A stretch of 64,000 nt of DNA from Corynebacterium sp. p3-SID1056 (GTDB taxonomy: Bacteria > Actinomycetota > Actinomycetes > Mycobacteriales > Mycobacteriaceae): positions 1-64,000 of the forward strand of contig NZ_JALXXL010000008.1 in assembly GCF_025152525.1 (NCBI RefSeq), in the 5' to 3' direction. The notes beneath the pieces were generated by a model that saw nothing but the letters and a program-made list of their open reading frames with translations, did not search any database and had not been told where the DNA came from. Position numbers and translations under genes: made by a program. Each line of letters starts with the position of its first letter. Positions within the stretch are counted from its first letter, which is position 1. Positions 8,789 through 15,693 of this stretch are shown here, piece by piece.

Positions 8789-10183
8789 ATGAATTGGCGA
8801 TTGACTCGGCTGTGTTGCGCCGCCCTCGTACTCATCTGTGGCGTGTTCCTCCCCCTTGCCCCCGCAAGCACCTGGACCCGCGCCGGCGAAGAGACTACGG
8901 GTGCGCCCGCCGTCGCGCCTGGCCCCGACGGGTTGGTCCAGGCCCGCAAGGCCGCCGGTGAGGCCGGGGCGCAAGCCGGCTTCCTCACTCAAGGCACCGG
9001 ACAGCTTGTCGACGGCGTCTCGCAGCTCGATTCCTCCTCCCAGGAGCTCATCAACGCGATCGCCGCCGCCCAGGCCGGATCGCAGGAGCTGTCCAACGGG
9101 ATGGTCGAGCTGCAGGCGGGCACGGGGCAATTGGCCAACGGCGCAACCCAGGTCGCGGACGCGATCGGCAGCGTCGCCGAGCAGGTTACTGGCTTCGATG
9201 CGGTGCGCGGCCAGGTGGTCTCCACCATCGACCGCACCCTGGAATCCACCAAGGGGTCGAAAGACCCGGACGTCAAAGAGGCTCGCGAGGCACTCCAGGG
9301 GCTGCGCGGCCAGGCGGAGACCGCGCAGCTGCCGCCCGAGATGCTCGGCCAGCTCGAAGAGCTGCGTAAGGGCTCGCGCGATGTAGCCAACCAGCTTGCC
9401 GTGCCCGGCTACGCTTACCACGACGGTATCTACTCTGCTACCAATGGCGCTGCGGAGCTTGCCAACGGGCTGACCACCTTAAACGAGCAGGCGTCCGGTG
9501 CCACGGATGGCGTGACCCAACTGCAGGACGGGGCGGCCAAGATCGACGACATGGCGAACAAGACCTCGGACCAGATCGCCGCCATCCGCAAGGCGCTCCC
9601 GGCCGCTACCAATACAGGGAGTGTGCAGCAGGCGGGACAACAGGCGCAGCCGTCTGCCACGTTGGCCCCGGTCGCGGCCATGCTCATTGCGGCACTGGTG
9701 CTGCTCGGCGGCACCGCAACGGGGGCAGCCGCGCGACTGAGTCCCTCGCGGCGCTGGTGGATACACGGGTTCGGCGGGCTCTTCGTCGTCGCTGCCGGCG
9801 GCGCGCTCGTCGCCGTATTGGGAAGCGGCCTGAGCGCAGCGGTGTACGGGCTGCTTGCCCTCGCACTTGTGGCTGGGGTAGCCGCAAGCGCCGGGCTTGC
9901 TGACGTGCTCGGCGGCACCCTCGGCCCGAAGATCGGACTGCCGATCGCGGGCGTGCTGGCGGTCGCCCAAATCGGGCTGGTGGGCTGGCTGTGGCGCACC
10001 GCCTCGACCGCGCCGGTGGGCAAGGCGTGGGAGTATGCCGCCGGGGCAACACCGATGCACTGGACGACGGCGAGCTTGTCCGCAGCCGGCAATGGTGGGT
10101 CCGTCTCCGCGCTCTGGGCGGGCATTGGCGCAGGTATCGCACTCGCGTTGGTCTGCCTCGCGGGGACGAAGCAGCGCGGCTAA
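8789..10183 (+). CDS. Secreted/membrane protein with xxxLxxG heptad repeats
   Basis: 464 residues from ATG 8789. No good ribosome binding site is visible there, so the start is uncertain; 8744 is an in-frame alternative. A signal-anchor helix (residues 8-27) is followed by an extracytoplasmic region of about 260 residues with heptads of the form xxxLxxG or xxxLxNG (for example QELSNGMVELQAGTGQLANG). Such heptads are seen in YhgE/Pip and MMPL-associated proteins. The last 170 residues hold four membrane helices. The gene stands alone, divergent from the Mrp operon and followed by a candidate RNA gene. No function can be assigned with confidence. Confidence 0.75.
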   Translation: MNWRLTRLCCAALVLICGVFLPLAPASTWTRAGEETTGAPAVAPGPDGLVQARKAAGEAGAQAGFLTQGTGQLVDGVSQLDSSSQELINAIAAAQAGSQELSNGMVELQAGTGQLANGATQVADAIGSVAEQVTGFDAVRGQVVSTIDRTLESTKGSKDPDVKEAREALQGLRGQAETAQLPPEMLGQLEELRKGSRDVANQLAVPGYAYHDGIYSATNGAAELANGLTTLNEQASGATDGVTQLQDGAAKIDDMANKTSDQIAAIRKALPAATNTGSVQQAGQQAQPSATLAPVAAMLIAALVLLGGTATGAAARLSPSRRWWIHGFGGLFVVAAGGALVAVLGSGLSAAVYGLLALALVAGVAASAGLADVLGGTLGPKIGLPIAGVLAVAQIGLVGWLWRTASTAPVGKAWEYAAGATPMHWTTASLSAAGNGGSVSALWAGIGAGIALALVCLAGTKQRG

Positions 10184-10201
10184 ACACTTTCGTACAACGT
10201 G

Positions 10202-10210
10202 TGTTAGGAT
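10202..10210 (+). promoter_or_regulatory. Extended -10 promoter element for the candidate RNA
   Basis: TGTTAGGAT is an extended -10 (TGn plus TAGGAT). It places the expected transcription start at about 10216-10218, exactly where the first hairpin of the downstream candidate RNA begins. No convincing -35 is visible, which is common for extended -10 promoters. Confidence 0.45.
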
Positions 10211-10216
10211 TTTCTC

Positions 10217-10338
10217 GCTCATTCCAAGTAATAGGGGCTTGGAAATGAGTGGTCTCCTTTCGCCCCACTGGGGTGAAATGGGTTAGGGATGGGATGGACC
10301 CCGCCCGGACGCTTCGCGCGACCGGCGGGGTCCTCTTT
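10217..10338 (+). ncRNA. Candidate structured small RNA, about 120 nt
   Basis: Three consecutive hairpins fill the space between the predicted start and a strong terminator. Hairpin 1 (10218-10249) pairs CTCATTCCAAG with CTTGGAAATGAG, with one bulged base. Hairpin 2 (10258-10278) pairs TTTCGCCCCA with TGGGGTGAAA through one G-U wobble. Hairpin 3 (10297-10332) is a GC-rich terminator followed by a U-rich tract. No protein-coding frame fits. I do not recognise it as 6S, 6C, SRP, RNase P or tmRNA. An alternative is an attenuated 3' UTR of the upstream gene, whose stop is only 30 nt away. Confidence 0.5.
10297..10338 (+). terminator. Rho-independent terminator
   Basis: GACCCCGCC at 10297-10305 pairs perfectly with GGCGGGGTC at 10324-10332, followed by CTCTTTTACTTT. 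It ends the candidate RNA and any read-through from the upstream gene. Confidence 0.85.
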
Positions 10339-10358
10339 TACTTTGCTTCTGCCGAAAC

Positions 10359-10419
10359 AGCGCAAGTTGGAGCTCGATTATCACCGAAAATCCGGGATAA
10401 ACGATGTCCAACTTGCGCT
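10359..10419. repeat. Long-stem inverted repeat, element 1
   Basis: AGCGCAAGTTGGA (10359-10371) is perfectly complementary to TCCAACTTGCGCT (10407-10419). Inside it, after a 3-by-3-base internal loop, CGATTATC can pair with GATAAACG with one mismatch. It lacks a T-tract and lies between the RNA terminator and tRNA-Pro. A second element of the same design follows 21 nt later. Confidence 0.8.
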
Positions 10420-10440
10420 ATCTACGTGGAACGACCGCAA

Positions 10441-10506
10441 ATGTCGAGACCGGGTTGTCGAGTGCCCGTGCAAAAACCAATGAATTCGACCTGCCGGTCT
10501 CGACAT
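10441..10506. repeat. Long-stem inverted repeat, element 2
   Basis: ATGTCGAGACCGG (10441-10453) is perfectly complementary to CCGGTCTCGACAT (10494-10506). A 3-by-3-base internal loop separates it from an inner stem GTCGA/TCGAC. The sequence differs from element 1, but the layout (13-bp outer stem, 3x3 internal loop, shorter inner stem, open loop) is the same. The rest of the 10184-10600 gap holds no gene. Confidence 0.8.
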
Positions 10507-10566
10507 CTAGCGCGGCCGCGGTCAAGCAGCCCGGCCCGCCCACGCGGACCCCGCAGGCAAACGCAA

Positions 10567-10590
10567 AACCCCGCCCTGCTGGGCGGGGTT
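10567..10590 (-). terminator. Terminator of tRNA-Pro
   Basis: AACCCCGCCC pairs with GGGCGGGGTT around a 4-nt loop. Read on the minus strand the stem is followed by a T-rich stretch (TTTTGCGTTT), 11 nt after the tRNA 3' end. Confidence 0.85.
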
Positions 10591-10600
10591 CTACGGAAAG

Positions 10601-10677
10601 TGGTCGGGATAACAGGATTTGAACCTGCGACCTCCTCGTCCCGAACGAGGCGCGCTACCAAGCTGCGCCATATCCCG
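10601..10677 (-). tRNA. tRNA-Pro (anticodon CGG)
   Basis: A 77-nt cloverleaf with the CCA encoded. The acceptor stem is CGGGATA/TATCCCG, the D-arm contains GCGCAGCTTGGTAGCGC, and the anticodon stem CCTCG/CGAGG encloses loop TTCGGGA with CGG at positions 34-36. The T-arm carries GGTTCAAATCC. It decodes CCG proline codons. It is transcribed on the minus strand after the metallophosphoesterase gene and has its own terminator. Confidence 0.96.
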
Positions 10678-10739
10678 GTTGTATCTGCTCTGTTGAGCGG
10701 TACCTGGGATACTTTAGCCTAGCGCTTCTGTTTGGCCAA

Positions 10740-10758
10740 AACGCCTGGCTGGGGCGTT
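10740..10758 (-). terminator. Weak terminator-like hairpin after the phosphoesterase
   Basis: AACGCC pairs with GGCGTT across a 7-nt loop, overlapping the stop codon of the upstream minus-strand gene. On the minus strand it is followed by TTTTGG. The short stem makes partial read-through into tRNA-Pro possible. Confidence 0.4.
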
Positions 10759-11653
10759 ATGCCGCCCGCTCGGTCACCCGCAGCAGCGCGGCGGAAGGCG
10801 GGCAGAAGAGACGCACGGGCGCGTACTTGGAGGTGCCCAGCCCGTTGGAGACCTCCATCCACATCTTCCCGTAGCGGTGCAGGCCGGAGGCGCGTGTTCT
10901 GTCGATGTCCGCATTGGTGACGATGGCTCGCTCGCCAGGCAGGCAGATCTGCCCGCCGTGGGTGTGGCCGGCCAACGCCAGGTCGTACCCGTCGGCTTCG
11001 AATTGGTCGAGGACGCGTCGATAAGGCGCGTGCAGCAGGCCGATGGAGATGTCCGCATCGGGGTTGGGGGCACCCGCGATTTCCTCGTAGCGGTCGAGGT
11101 CGTGGTGGGGGTCGTCGACGCCGGCGAGGGCGAGGCGGACGTCGCCAACTTTGAACTCGAGGCGCTGGTGGGTCGCGTCGCGCCATCCGCGCTCGATAAA
11201 CGCGGCGCGCATGCCCTCCCAGGGCAGGTCGACGTAGGAGGGCTCGCGCTTCTGGTCGAGCAGGTACTTGAAAGGGTTGACCGGCTTCGGTGCCCAGTAG
11301 TCGTTGGTGCCGAAGACGAAGGCCCCCGGGCGGTTGAGCAGCGGGCCGAGCGCGTCGAGGACCCAAGGCACACCGCGCAGGTCGGAGAGGTTGTCGCCGG
11401 TGTTGATCACCAGGTCCGGCTCGAGCGCGTCGAGGGAGGACACGAACTTAACCTTGCGCTTCGCGCCCGGGATCATGTGCAGGTCGGCGATGTGCAGGAT
11501 GTCGAAGGAATCCTTCGCGCGCAGCGTGCCGGGGGCGAGTAGTGGTAGCTCGTACTCCTTGAGCTGGAAGTTCGTGGTCTGGGTCGCGCCGTAGGCCAGG
11601 GTGCCCAGGCCTGCGGTGCCGAGCCCACCGATGGTCGAGGCAAGTTTCTTCAT
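10757..11653 (-). CDS. Metallophosphoesterase with N-terminal membrane anchor
   Basis: 298 residues from ATG 11653, which has AGGTGA 7 nt upstream. Residues 1-25 form a hydrophobic anchor. The calcineurin-like fold is shown by its metal-binding blocks in order: IADLHMIPG, INTGDNLSDL, GTNDYW, LLHAPY and AGHTHGGQ. It probably hydrolyses a phosphodiester or phosphomonoester at the membrane with two divalent metals; YkuE-like enzymes are the nearest known type. The substrate is unknown. Corynebacterium genomes usually carry it next to yqeY and the PBP, as here. Confidence 0.85.
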   Translation of the reverse strand: MKKLASTIGGLGTAGLGTLAYGATQTTNFQLKEYELPLLAPGTLRAKDSFDILHIADLHMIPGAKRKVKFVSSLDALEPDLVINTGDNLSDLRGVPWVLDALGPLLNRPGAFVFGTNDYWAPKPVNPFKYLLDQKREPSYVDLPWEGMRAAFIERGWRDATHQRLEFKVGDVRLALAGVDDPHHDLDRYEEIAGAPNPDADISIGLLHAPYRRVLDQFEADGYDLALAGHTHGGQICLPGERAIVTNADIDRTRASGLHRYGKMWMEVSNGLGTSKYAPVRLFCPPSAALLRVTERAA

Positions 11654-11707
11654 CGTGTTCACCTGCCTCACCTTAGTGCGCGGCCGCAGGATGGTGGGTG
11701 TCTCGCG

Positions 11708-11713
11708 TATCGT
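11708..11713 (+). promoter_or_regulatory. Probable leaderless -10 element of the YqeY gene
   Basis: TATCGT ends 8 nt before ATG 11722, so transcription would start at or next to the start codon. A GAAGG just upstream of the ATG could instead act as a ribosome binding site. Confidence 0.4.
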
Positions 11714-11721
11714 TTGAAGGC

Positions 11722-12174
11722 ATGAGTGCATTGAAAGAACAGATTCGCGCGGACCTGAAGGAAGCCATGAAGGCGAAGGAAAAGGAGCGCACATCCACCA
11801 TCCGAATGCTGCTGGCCGCGATCCAGACCGCGGAGACCGAGGGGGCGAAGCATGAGGTCACCGACGAGGACATTCAGAAGATCATCGCCCGCGAGGTAAA
11901 GAAGCGTCGCGAGTCGGCGGAGATCTACGCGCAGAACGGCCGCGAGGACCTCGCCGAAAACGAGCTCGCGGAAGCGGAAATCCTGAGCGGCTACCAGCCG
12001 AAGCAGTTGGATGATGCGGAGCTCGCCGAGCTTGTCGACGCCGCGGTGGAGGCCACCGGCGCCAGCTCCATGGCGCAGATGGGCCAGGTGATGAAGGAAG
12101 CCACGGCGAAGGCCGCGGGCCGCGCCGACGGCAAGCGTCTGTCTGAGGCGGTCAAGGCGCGCCTGAGCCAGTAG
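11722..12174 (+). CDS. GatB/YqeY domain protein
   Basis: 150 residues, the full usual length of YqeY. The start is ATG 11722 (MSALKEQIRADL). The motif KERTSTIRMLLAAIQ at residues 20-34 and the C-terminal helical tail with GRADGKRLSEAVKARL are family hallmarks; the fold resembles the tail domain of the tRNA amidotransferase subunit GatB. The cellular role of stand-alone YqeY is not established; tRNA-linked metabolism is assumed. It is convergent with the PBP gene, 8 nt away. Confidence 0.9.
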   Translation: MSALKEQIRADLKEAMKAKEKERTSTIRMLLAAIQTAETEGAKHEVTDEDIQKIIAREVKKRRESAEIYAQNGREDLAENELAEAEILSGYQPKQLDDAELAELVDAAVEATGASSMAQMGQVMKEATAKAAGRADGKRLSEAVKARLSQ

Positions 12175-12182
12175 GGCAAGCG

Positions 12183-14609
12183 CTAGTTGCCGCCGAGCAT
12201 GCTGGTGAGGCTGTCGGCGGCGTCGCTCAGCTGGCGCTCAATATCGCCGAGGTCCACCGGGGCCTGCTGGCTCTGCGTCGCGGGCGCTGAGCTGGCGGCG
12301 CTGGAGGAGGGGGCGGCTGGCTCGCCGGCGGTCGGCGCGGCTGGGGCACCGGAGCCGTCGGAGGCGTTGAGCGTAATCAGGCTGCCTGGGGGCAGGTTCG
12401 GATCCGCAGGAACTGCGGAGACCACGCTGTTGAAGGGGGCACCTCCGCCGGCAACCATTGAGACGGTAACCGTGTACCCCTGGCTCTGGAGGCGGGCGCG
12501 GGCGGTGTTGGCGTCTAACCCCACCACCTCGTCAATCGCGGCGCGCTTGGTGCCCCGGTCGAAGCTGCGCGAGGGAGACGGGATGCCCGCTGCTGCCGCT
12601 CCGGGTACGCCGTGGGCGGCTTGGAACCACGTGTTTGCCGCCTCATTGCCGCCGAAGAGGTTGCCGTAGCCGCACTGGCGCACAGGCGCGCTGCACAGCG
12701 GGGTGGTCTGCGTGCCGTCGTTGAAGATGTAGCTGGCTGCGGCCATGCCGTTGGTAAACCCGAGGAAGGCCGAGGACTGGTGCGATTCGGTCGTGCCAGT
12801 CTTCGCGGCCACTGGCGCGGTCCAGCCGTTGGCGGCCGCCGCGTCCTTGGCGGTGCCGCTCTTGGTGTCGTGCGACATGCCCTGGGCAAGTGCGCCCGCG
12901 ACCTCCGGGTCGATGGCCTGCTCGCAGGCAGGGCGCTCGATGTAGACCTCTTGGCCGTGCTTGTCGCGCACTGACTTAATCGGGTTCGGCTCGCACCAGC
13001 GCCCGTTGGACGCCAGCGAGGCGCCCACGTTGGACAACTCGAGCGCGTTGACGGCAGTCGGGCCGAGGACGAAGGCACCCATGTTGTCGTCCTTGGCGGC
13101 CTGCGCGATCGAGCGGCCGTCCCCGAAGGAGTTCTCGTCGAGGTAGGAACGCAACCCCAGGCGCACCGCGATATCGACGGTGCGGGGCACGCCTACCTGC
13201 TGCACCAGTTCGATGAAAGTGGTGTTGGGGGACTGCGCCAGCGCGTCGCGAAGCGAGAGGCGCGGCTTGTACACGCCCGCGTTTTCCACGCAGTAGGCAT
13301 CCGGCGGGCAGTTCGCGGCGCCGCCCTTGCCCATGCCGTACACCACGGAGCGGGTCGGGGTTTCAAGCATCGTGTCGAGACCGTAGCCCTGCTCGAGCGC
13401 GGCGGCGGCGGTGAAGATCTTGAACACGGAGCCGGCACCGTTGCCCACCATGGATGTCGGCTGCGGCATGATCGTCTGGCTCTGCTCCAGCTCGAGGCCG
13501 TAGTAGCGCGAGGACGCCATCGCGAGGATGTCGCGCGAGTCGGTGCCGGGCTTAATCACGTTGATGACCTCGGCCACCCCGTCGGTGTAGGGGCTGACGT
13601 TGTTGCGGGCCGCGTTGACCGTTGCCGCCTGCACCTCTGGGTCGAGGGTGGTGGTGATGGTGTACGAGCCGCGCTCGAGCTCTTCCTGCGGAAGCCCCTT
13701 GTCTGCGAGGTAGCGCAGGGCGTAGTCGCACATGAATCCGCTGTCCTCGGCGGAGAGGCAGCCGTCGGGAAGGATGCGCGGTGTGTCCACGATGCCCAGG
13801 GGTGTGCCGGCCAAACGGTCGGCTTCGGCTTGCTCGAGGTGGCCCTCGGCCGCCATGTTGTTCAAGACGGTGTTGCGGCGCTCAGTGGCCCCTTCCGGGT
13901 TGGTGTAGGGGTTCAAGTACTCCACCGACTGAAGAATTCCGATGAGTAACGCGGCCTGCTCCGGCGCGAGCTTTGCCGCCGAAGTGTCGAAGTAGGTGCG
14001 GGCCGCGGCCTCAATGCCGTAGGCATGGTTACCAAAGGACACCAGGTTGAGGTAGCGGGTCAGGATCTCGTCCTTCTCCAGCGTCTTGTCCAAGTCGGAG
14101 GCCATGCGCATCTCGCGCAGCTTGCGGGGGATGGACTGCTCCGTGGCGGCGCGGGCGGCGTCTTCGTCCTGCGCCTCGACGAGCCACAGGTAGTTCTTCA
14201 CATACTGCTGGTCAATGGTGGACGCGCCCTGTTCCACGCCGCCGGCGAGCAGGTTGGTCACCATCGCGCGGGCAAAGCCCTGCATGTCCACGCCCTCGTG
14301 CTGGTAGAAGCGGCGGTCCTCGGTGGAGACCAGGGCGTTTTTGGCGTGCTGCGAGATCTTTTCGCTGGGCACCTCGTAGCGGCGCTGGTTGTAGATCCAT
14401 GCCATGGGTGTGCCGTGCGTGTCCGTAATAGTGGTCACGCCGGGTACGTCGCCGCCGGACATGTCGGAGAGGTTTGACTGCATGGTCTCGTCGGTGCGGG
14501 CGATGGCCATGCCGCCGAGGCCGGCGATGGGGGCCAGGCACAGCGCGATTGCGATGCCGGCCGCGACGAGCGCGGCAAGCAGCTTTCCGAAGGAACTCAG
14601 TGCAGACAC
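12183..14609 (-). CDS. ponA: Bifunctional class A penicillin-binding protein with PASTA domain
   Basis: 808 residues; GTG start at 14609 with a TAAGGT -10-like element 6 nt upstream, so probably leaderless. Residues 8-36 are the membrane anchor. The glycosyltransferase 51 domain has the catalytic E97 in STEDRRFYQHEG. The transpeptidase domain has S394-V-F-K397, S459-P-N461 and K602-T-G604. A PASTA repeat covers about 690-750, followed by a Ser/Ala/Pro-rich tail. It polymerises and cross-links peptidoglycan at the outer face of the membrane. It matches the PBP1a-type enzyme that lies next to whcA in Corynebacterium. Confidence 0.95.
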   Translation of the reverse strand: MSALSSFGKLLAALVAAGIAIALCLAPIAGLGGMAIARTDETMQSNLSDMSGGDVPGVTTITDTHGTPMAWIYNQRRYEVPSEKISQHAKNALVSTEDRRFYQHEGVDMQGFARAMVTNLLAGGVEQGASTIDQQYVKNYLWLVEAQDEDAARAATEQSIPRKLREMRMASDLDKTLEKDEILTRYLNLVSFGNHAYGIEAAARTYFDTSAAKLAPEQAALLIGILQSVEYLNPYTNPEGATERRNTVLNNMAAEGHLEQAEADRLAGTPLGIVDTPRILPDGCLSAEDSGFMCDYALRYLADKGLPQEELERGSYTITTTLDPEVQAATVNAARNNVSPYTDGVAEVINVIKPGTDSRDILAMASSRYYGLELEQSQTIMPQPTSMVGNGAGSVFKIFTAAAALEQGYGLDTMLETPTRSVVYGMGKGGAANCPPDAYCVENAGVYKPRLSLRDALAQSPNTTFIELVQQVGVPRTVDIAVRLGLRSYLDENSFGDGRSIAQAAKDDNMGAFVLGPTAVNALELSNVGASLASNGRWCEPNPIKSVRDKHGQEVYIERPACEQAIDPEVAGALAQGMSHDTKSGTAKDAAAANGWTAPVAAKTGTTESHQSSAFLGFTNGMAAASYIFNDGTQTTPLCSAPVRQCGYGNLFGGNEAANTWFQAAHGVPGAAAAGIPSPSRSFDRGTKRAAIDEVVGLDANTARARLQSQGYTVTVSMVAGGGAPFNSVVSAVPADPNLPPGSLITLNASDGSGAPAAPTAGEPAAPSSSAASSAPATQSQQAPVDLGDIERQLSDAADSLTSMLGGN

Positions 14610-14822
14610 GCCTATACCTTAAATGATTGCTTTGCCTCAGGGGAATGAATATCTCCCCCCAAATATGTGATGCATTCGACACGGTTGGGGGTGTGTGAAT
14701 ACACTTACAGGTGCAAAATGCATACAGGGTTTGCAAAGCTTGCTCGGTTATTTGCGCGGCGCGCTTCCGGAAGTGGCTGCATATAAAGGGTGGGCAAATG
14801 TGGATCCGCGTGGCGTGCGCGG

Positions 14823-14828
14823 TATTAT
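14823..14828 (+). promoter_or_regulatory. -10 element for the WhiB gene
   Basis: TATTAT is a near-consensus -10 located about 55 nt upstream of the WhiB start, predicting a leader of about 48 nt. The gap to the divergent PBP (14610-14883) also holds a 7-bp inverted repeat CCCCCAA/TTGGGGG at 14656-14691 that could be an operator. Confidence 0.5.
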
Positions 14829-14883
14829 AACTTGCACGTCGATGAGAATTATGCACGAACGCTCTCCCGAAAGGAGCCCGATA

Positions 14884-15252
14884 ATGACGACGACACTTGG
14901 ACGCACCGGCTTGCACAGTGGGATCCGTGCAGCCTCTACGACCTCGCGAAAGAGTGACGCCGCGGGCAACCTTGAGTTTGACCGCGGGGAGTGGGTCACC
15001 CAGGCGCACTGCCGCAACGGGGACCCGGACGCGCTGTTTGTCCGCGGTGCGGAACAGCGCAAGGCCGCAGTGATCTGCCGTCGCTGCCCGGTCCAGATGG
15101 AGTGCTGCGCTGACGCGCTGGACAACAAGGTCGAGTTCGGCGTGTGGGGTGGCCTCACCGAGCGGCAGCGCCGCGCGGTGCTGCGCAAGAACCCGCACGT
15201 GACGGACTGGGCAGAGTACCTGTCCTCCGGAAAGGAAATCGAAGGGCTCTAA
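14884..15252 (+). CDS. whcA: WhiB-family iron-sulfur transcription factor, WhcA type
   Basis: 122 residues from ATG 14884, chosen for the GAAAGGAG 7 nt upstream. Cluster ligands C43, C65, C68 and C74 fit C-Xn-C-X2-C-X5-C, followed by the beta-turn GVWGG at 86-90 and a basic C-terminal DNA-binding stretch (ERQRRAVLRKN). WhiB proteins carry a redox-sensitive [4Fe-4S] cluster and act with sigma factors. The position beside the class A PBP matches whcA of C. glutamicum, a regulator of oxidative stress genes; the symbol rests on that context. Confidence 0.88.
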   Translation: MTTTLGRTGLHSGIRAASTTSRKSDAAGNLEFDRGEWVTQAHCRNGDPDALFVRGAEQRKAAVICRRCPVQMECCADALDNKVEFGVWGGLTERQRRAVLRKNPHVTDWAEYLSSGKEIEGL

Positions 15253-15266
15253 CGCCCGTACGTCTT

Positions 15267-15305
15267 GCGGCCCCGCTCAGCTTTCTGAGCGGGGCCGCAC
15301 TCTTT
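15267..15305 (+). terminator. Strong terminator after the WhiB gene
   Basis: GCGGCCCCGCTCAG (15267-15280) pairs with CTGAGCGGGGCCGC (15285-15298) as a perfect 14-bp stem with a 4-nt loop, followed by ACTCTTTT. Confidence 0.92.
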
Positions 15306-15337
15306 TCACGGCTTCTCCCGACGGGTGGAAGTGGGGG

Positions 15338-15354
15338 CGTAAAGAAAACGTAAA
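15338..15354 (-). promoter_or_regulatory. Candidate KdpE binding site
   Basis: On the minus strand this reads TTTACG-TTTTC-TTTACG: two identical hexamers separated by 5 bp. The spacing and sequence resemble the 6-5-6 direct-repeat KdpE site known from E. coli (TTTATA-N5-TTTACA). It lies about 160 bp upstream of the first ORF of the kdp operon, in the 260-bp region between the WhiB terminator and that ORF. No riboswitch could be recognised in this region. Confidence 0.4.
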
Positions 15355-15514
15355 AGTTTGGCAGGTGGGGTGTAAATATCGCGCAAAGAACATGCGGAAG
15401 CGACGCTGACTAGCCATAACGTGAGTTGTGGCAGGTGCAATCGCACCGGCGCCTGATTCGCAGCACGTATCGGGCAATCGCTTCAACACATGTTCACATG
15501 GAGGACTCTTCCTG

Positions 15515-15598
15515 ATGCTGGACCTTTTCGTCATTGTGGTCGTGTTCCTTACGCTCGGCTGCCCCTCCCTGGTTAATGAGATCAGGAGAGGAAAATGA
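15515..15598 (+). CDS. Small hydrophobic ORF leading the kdp operon
   Basis: 27 codons from ATG 15515, with GGAGG 10 nt upstream. The product has one membrane helix (LFVIVVVFLTLG) and a basic tail NEIRRGK. The stop TGA (15596-15598) overlaps the kdpF start as ATGA, so the two are translationally coupled like the other kdp genes. It resembles KdpF in size and one-helix layout but lacks the KdpF ending. It may be a second KdpF-like peptide or a leader peptide. Confidence 0.55.
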   Translation: MLDLFVIVVVFLTLGCPSLVNEIRRGK

Positions 15599-15693
15599 TG
15601 AGTACCGTAACCGCGACAGTCGGGCTCATCGTTGTCGCACTCCTCGTGGTCTACCTTGTCATTTCGCTCATTGATCCGGAGCGATTCGCATGA
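15595..15693 (+). CDS. kdpF: K+-transporting ATPase subunit KdpF
   Basis: 32 residues beginning MMSTVTATVG, a single membrane helix followed by SLIDPERF, the typical KdpF ending (L-x-x-P-E-x-F). AGGAGAGG lies just upstream, and the second ATG (15598) is equally possible as start. It overlaps kdpA by 4 nt. KdpF is a small lipid-like stabiliser of the KdpABC complex. Confidence 0.88.
   Translation: MMSTVTATVGLIVVALLVVYLVISLIDPERFA

Noticed and set aside
10359..10419. Integron attC site
   Set aside because: The GTT-x and x-AAC cores are in the reverse order to attC and no integron integrase is present.
10249..10722. Open frame across the candidate RNA, inverted repeats and tRNA-Pro
   Set aside because: It runs through a terminator and the tRNA in antisense and has no protein-like features.
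15300..15514. c-di-AMP (ydaO-type) riboswitch before kdp
   Set aside because: Considered because kdp genes can carry one, but I could not match the conserved core; a covariance model would decide.
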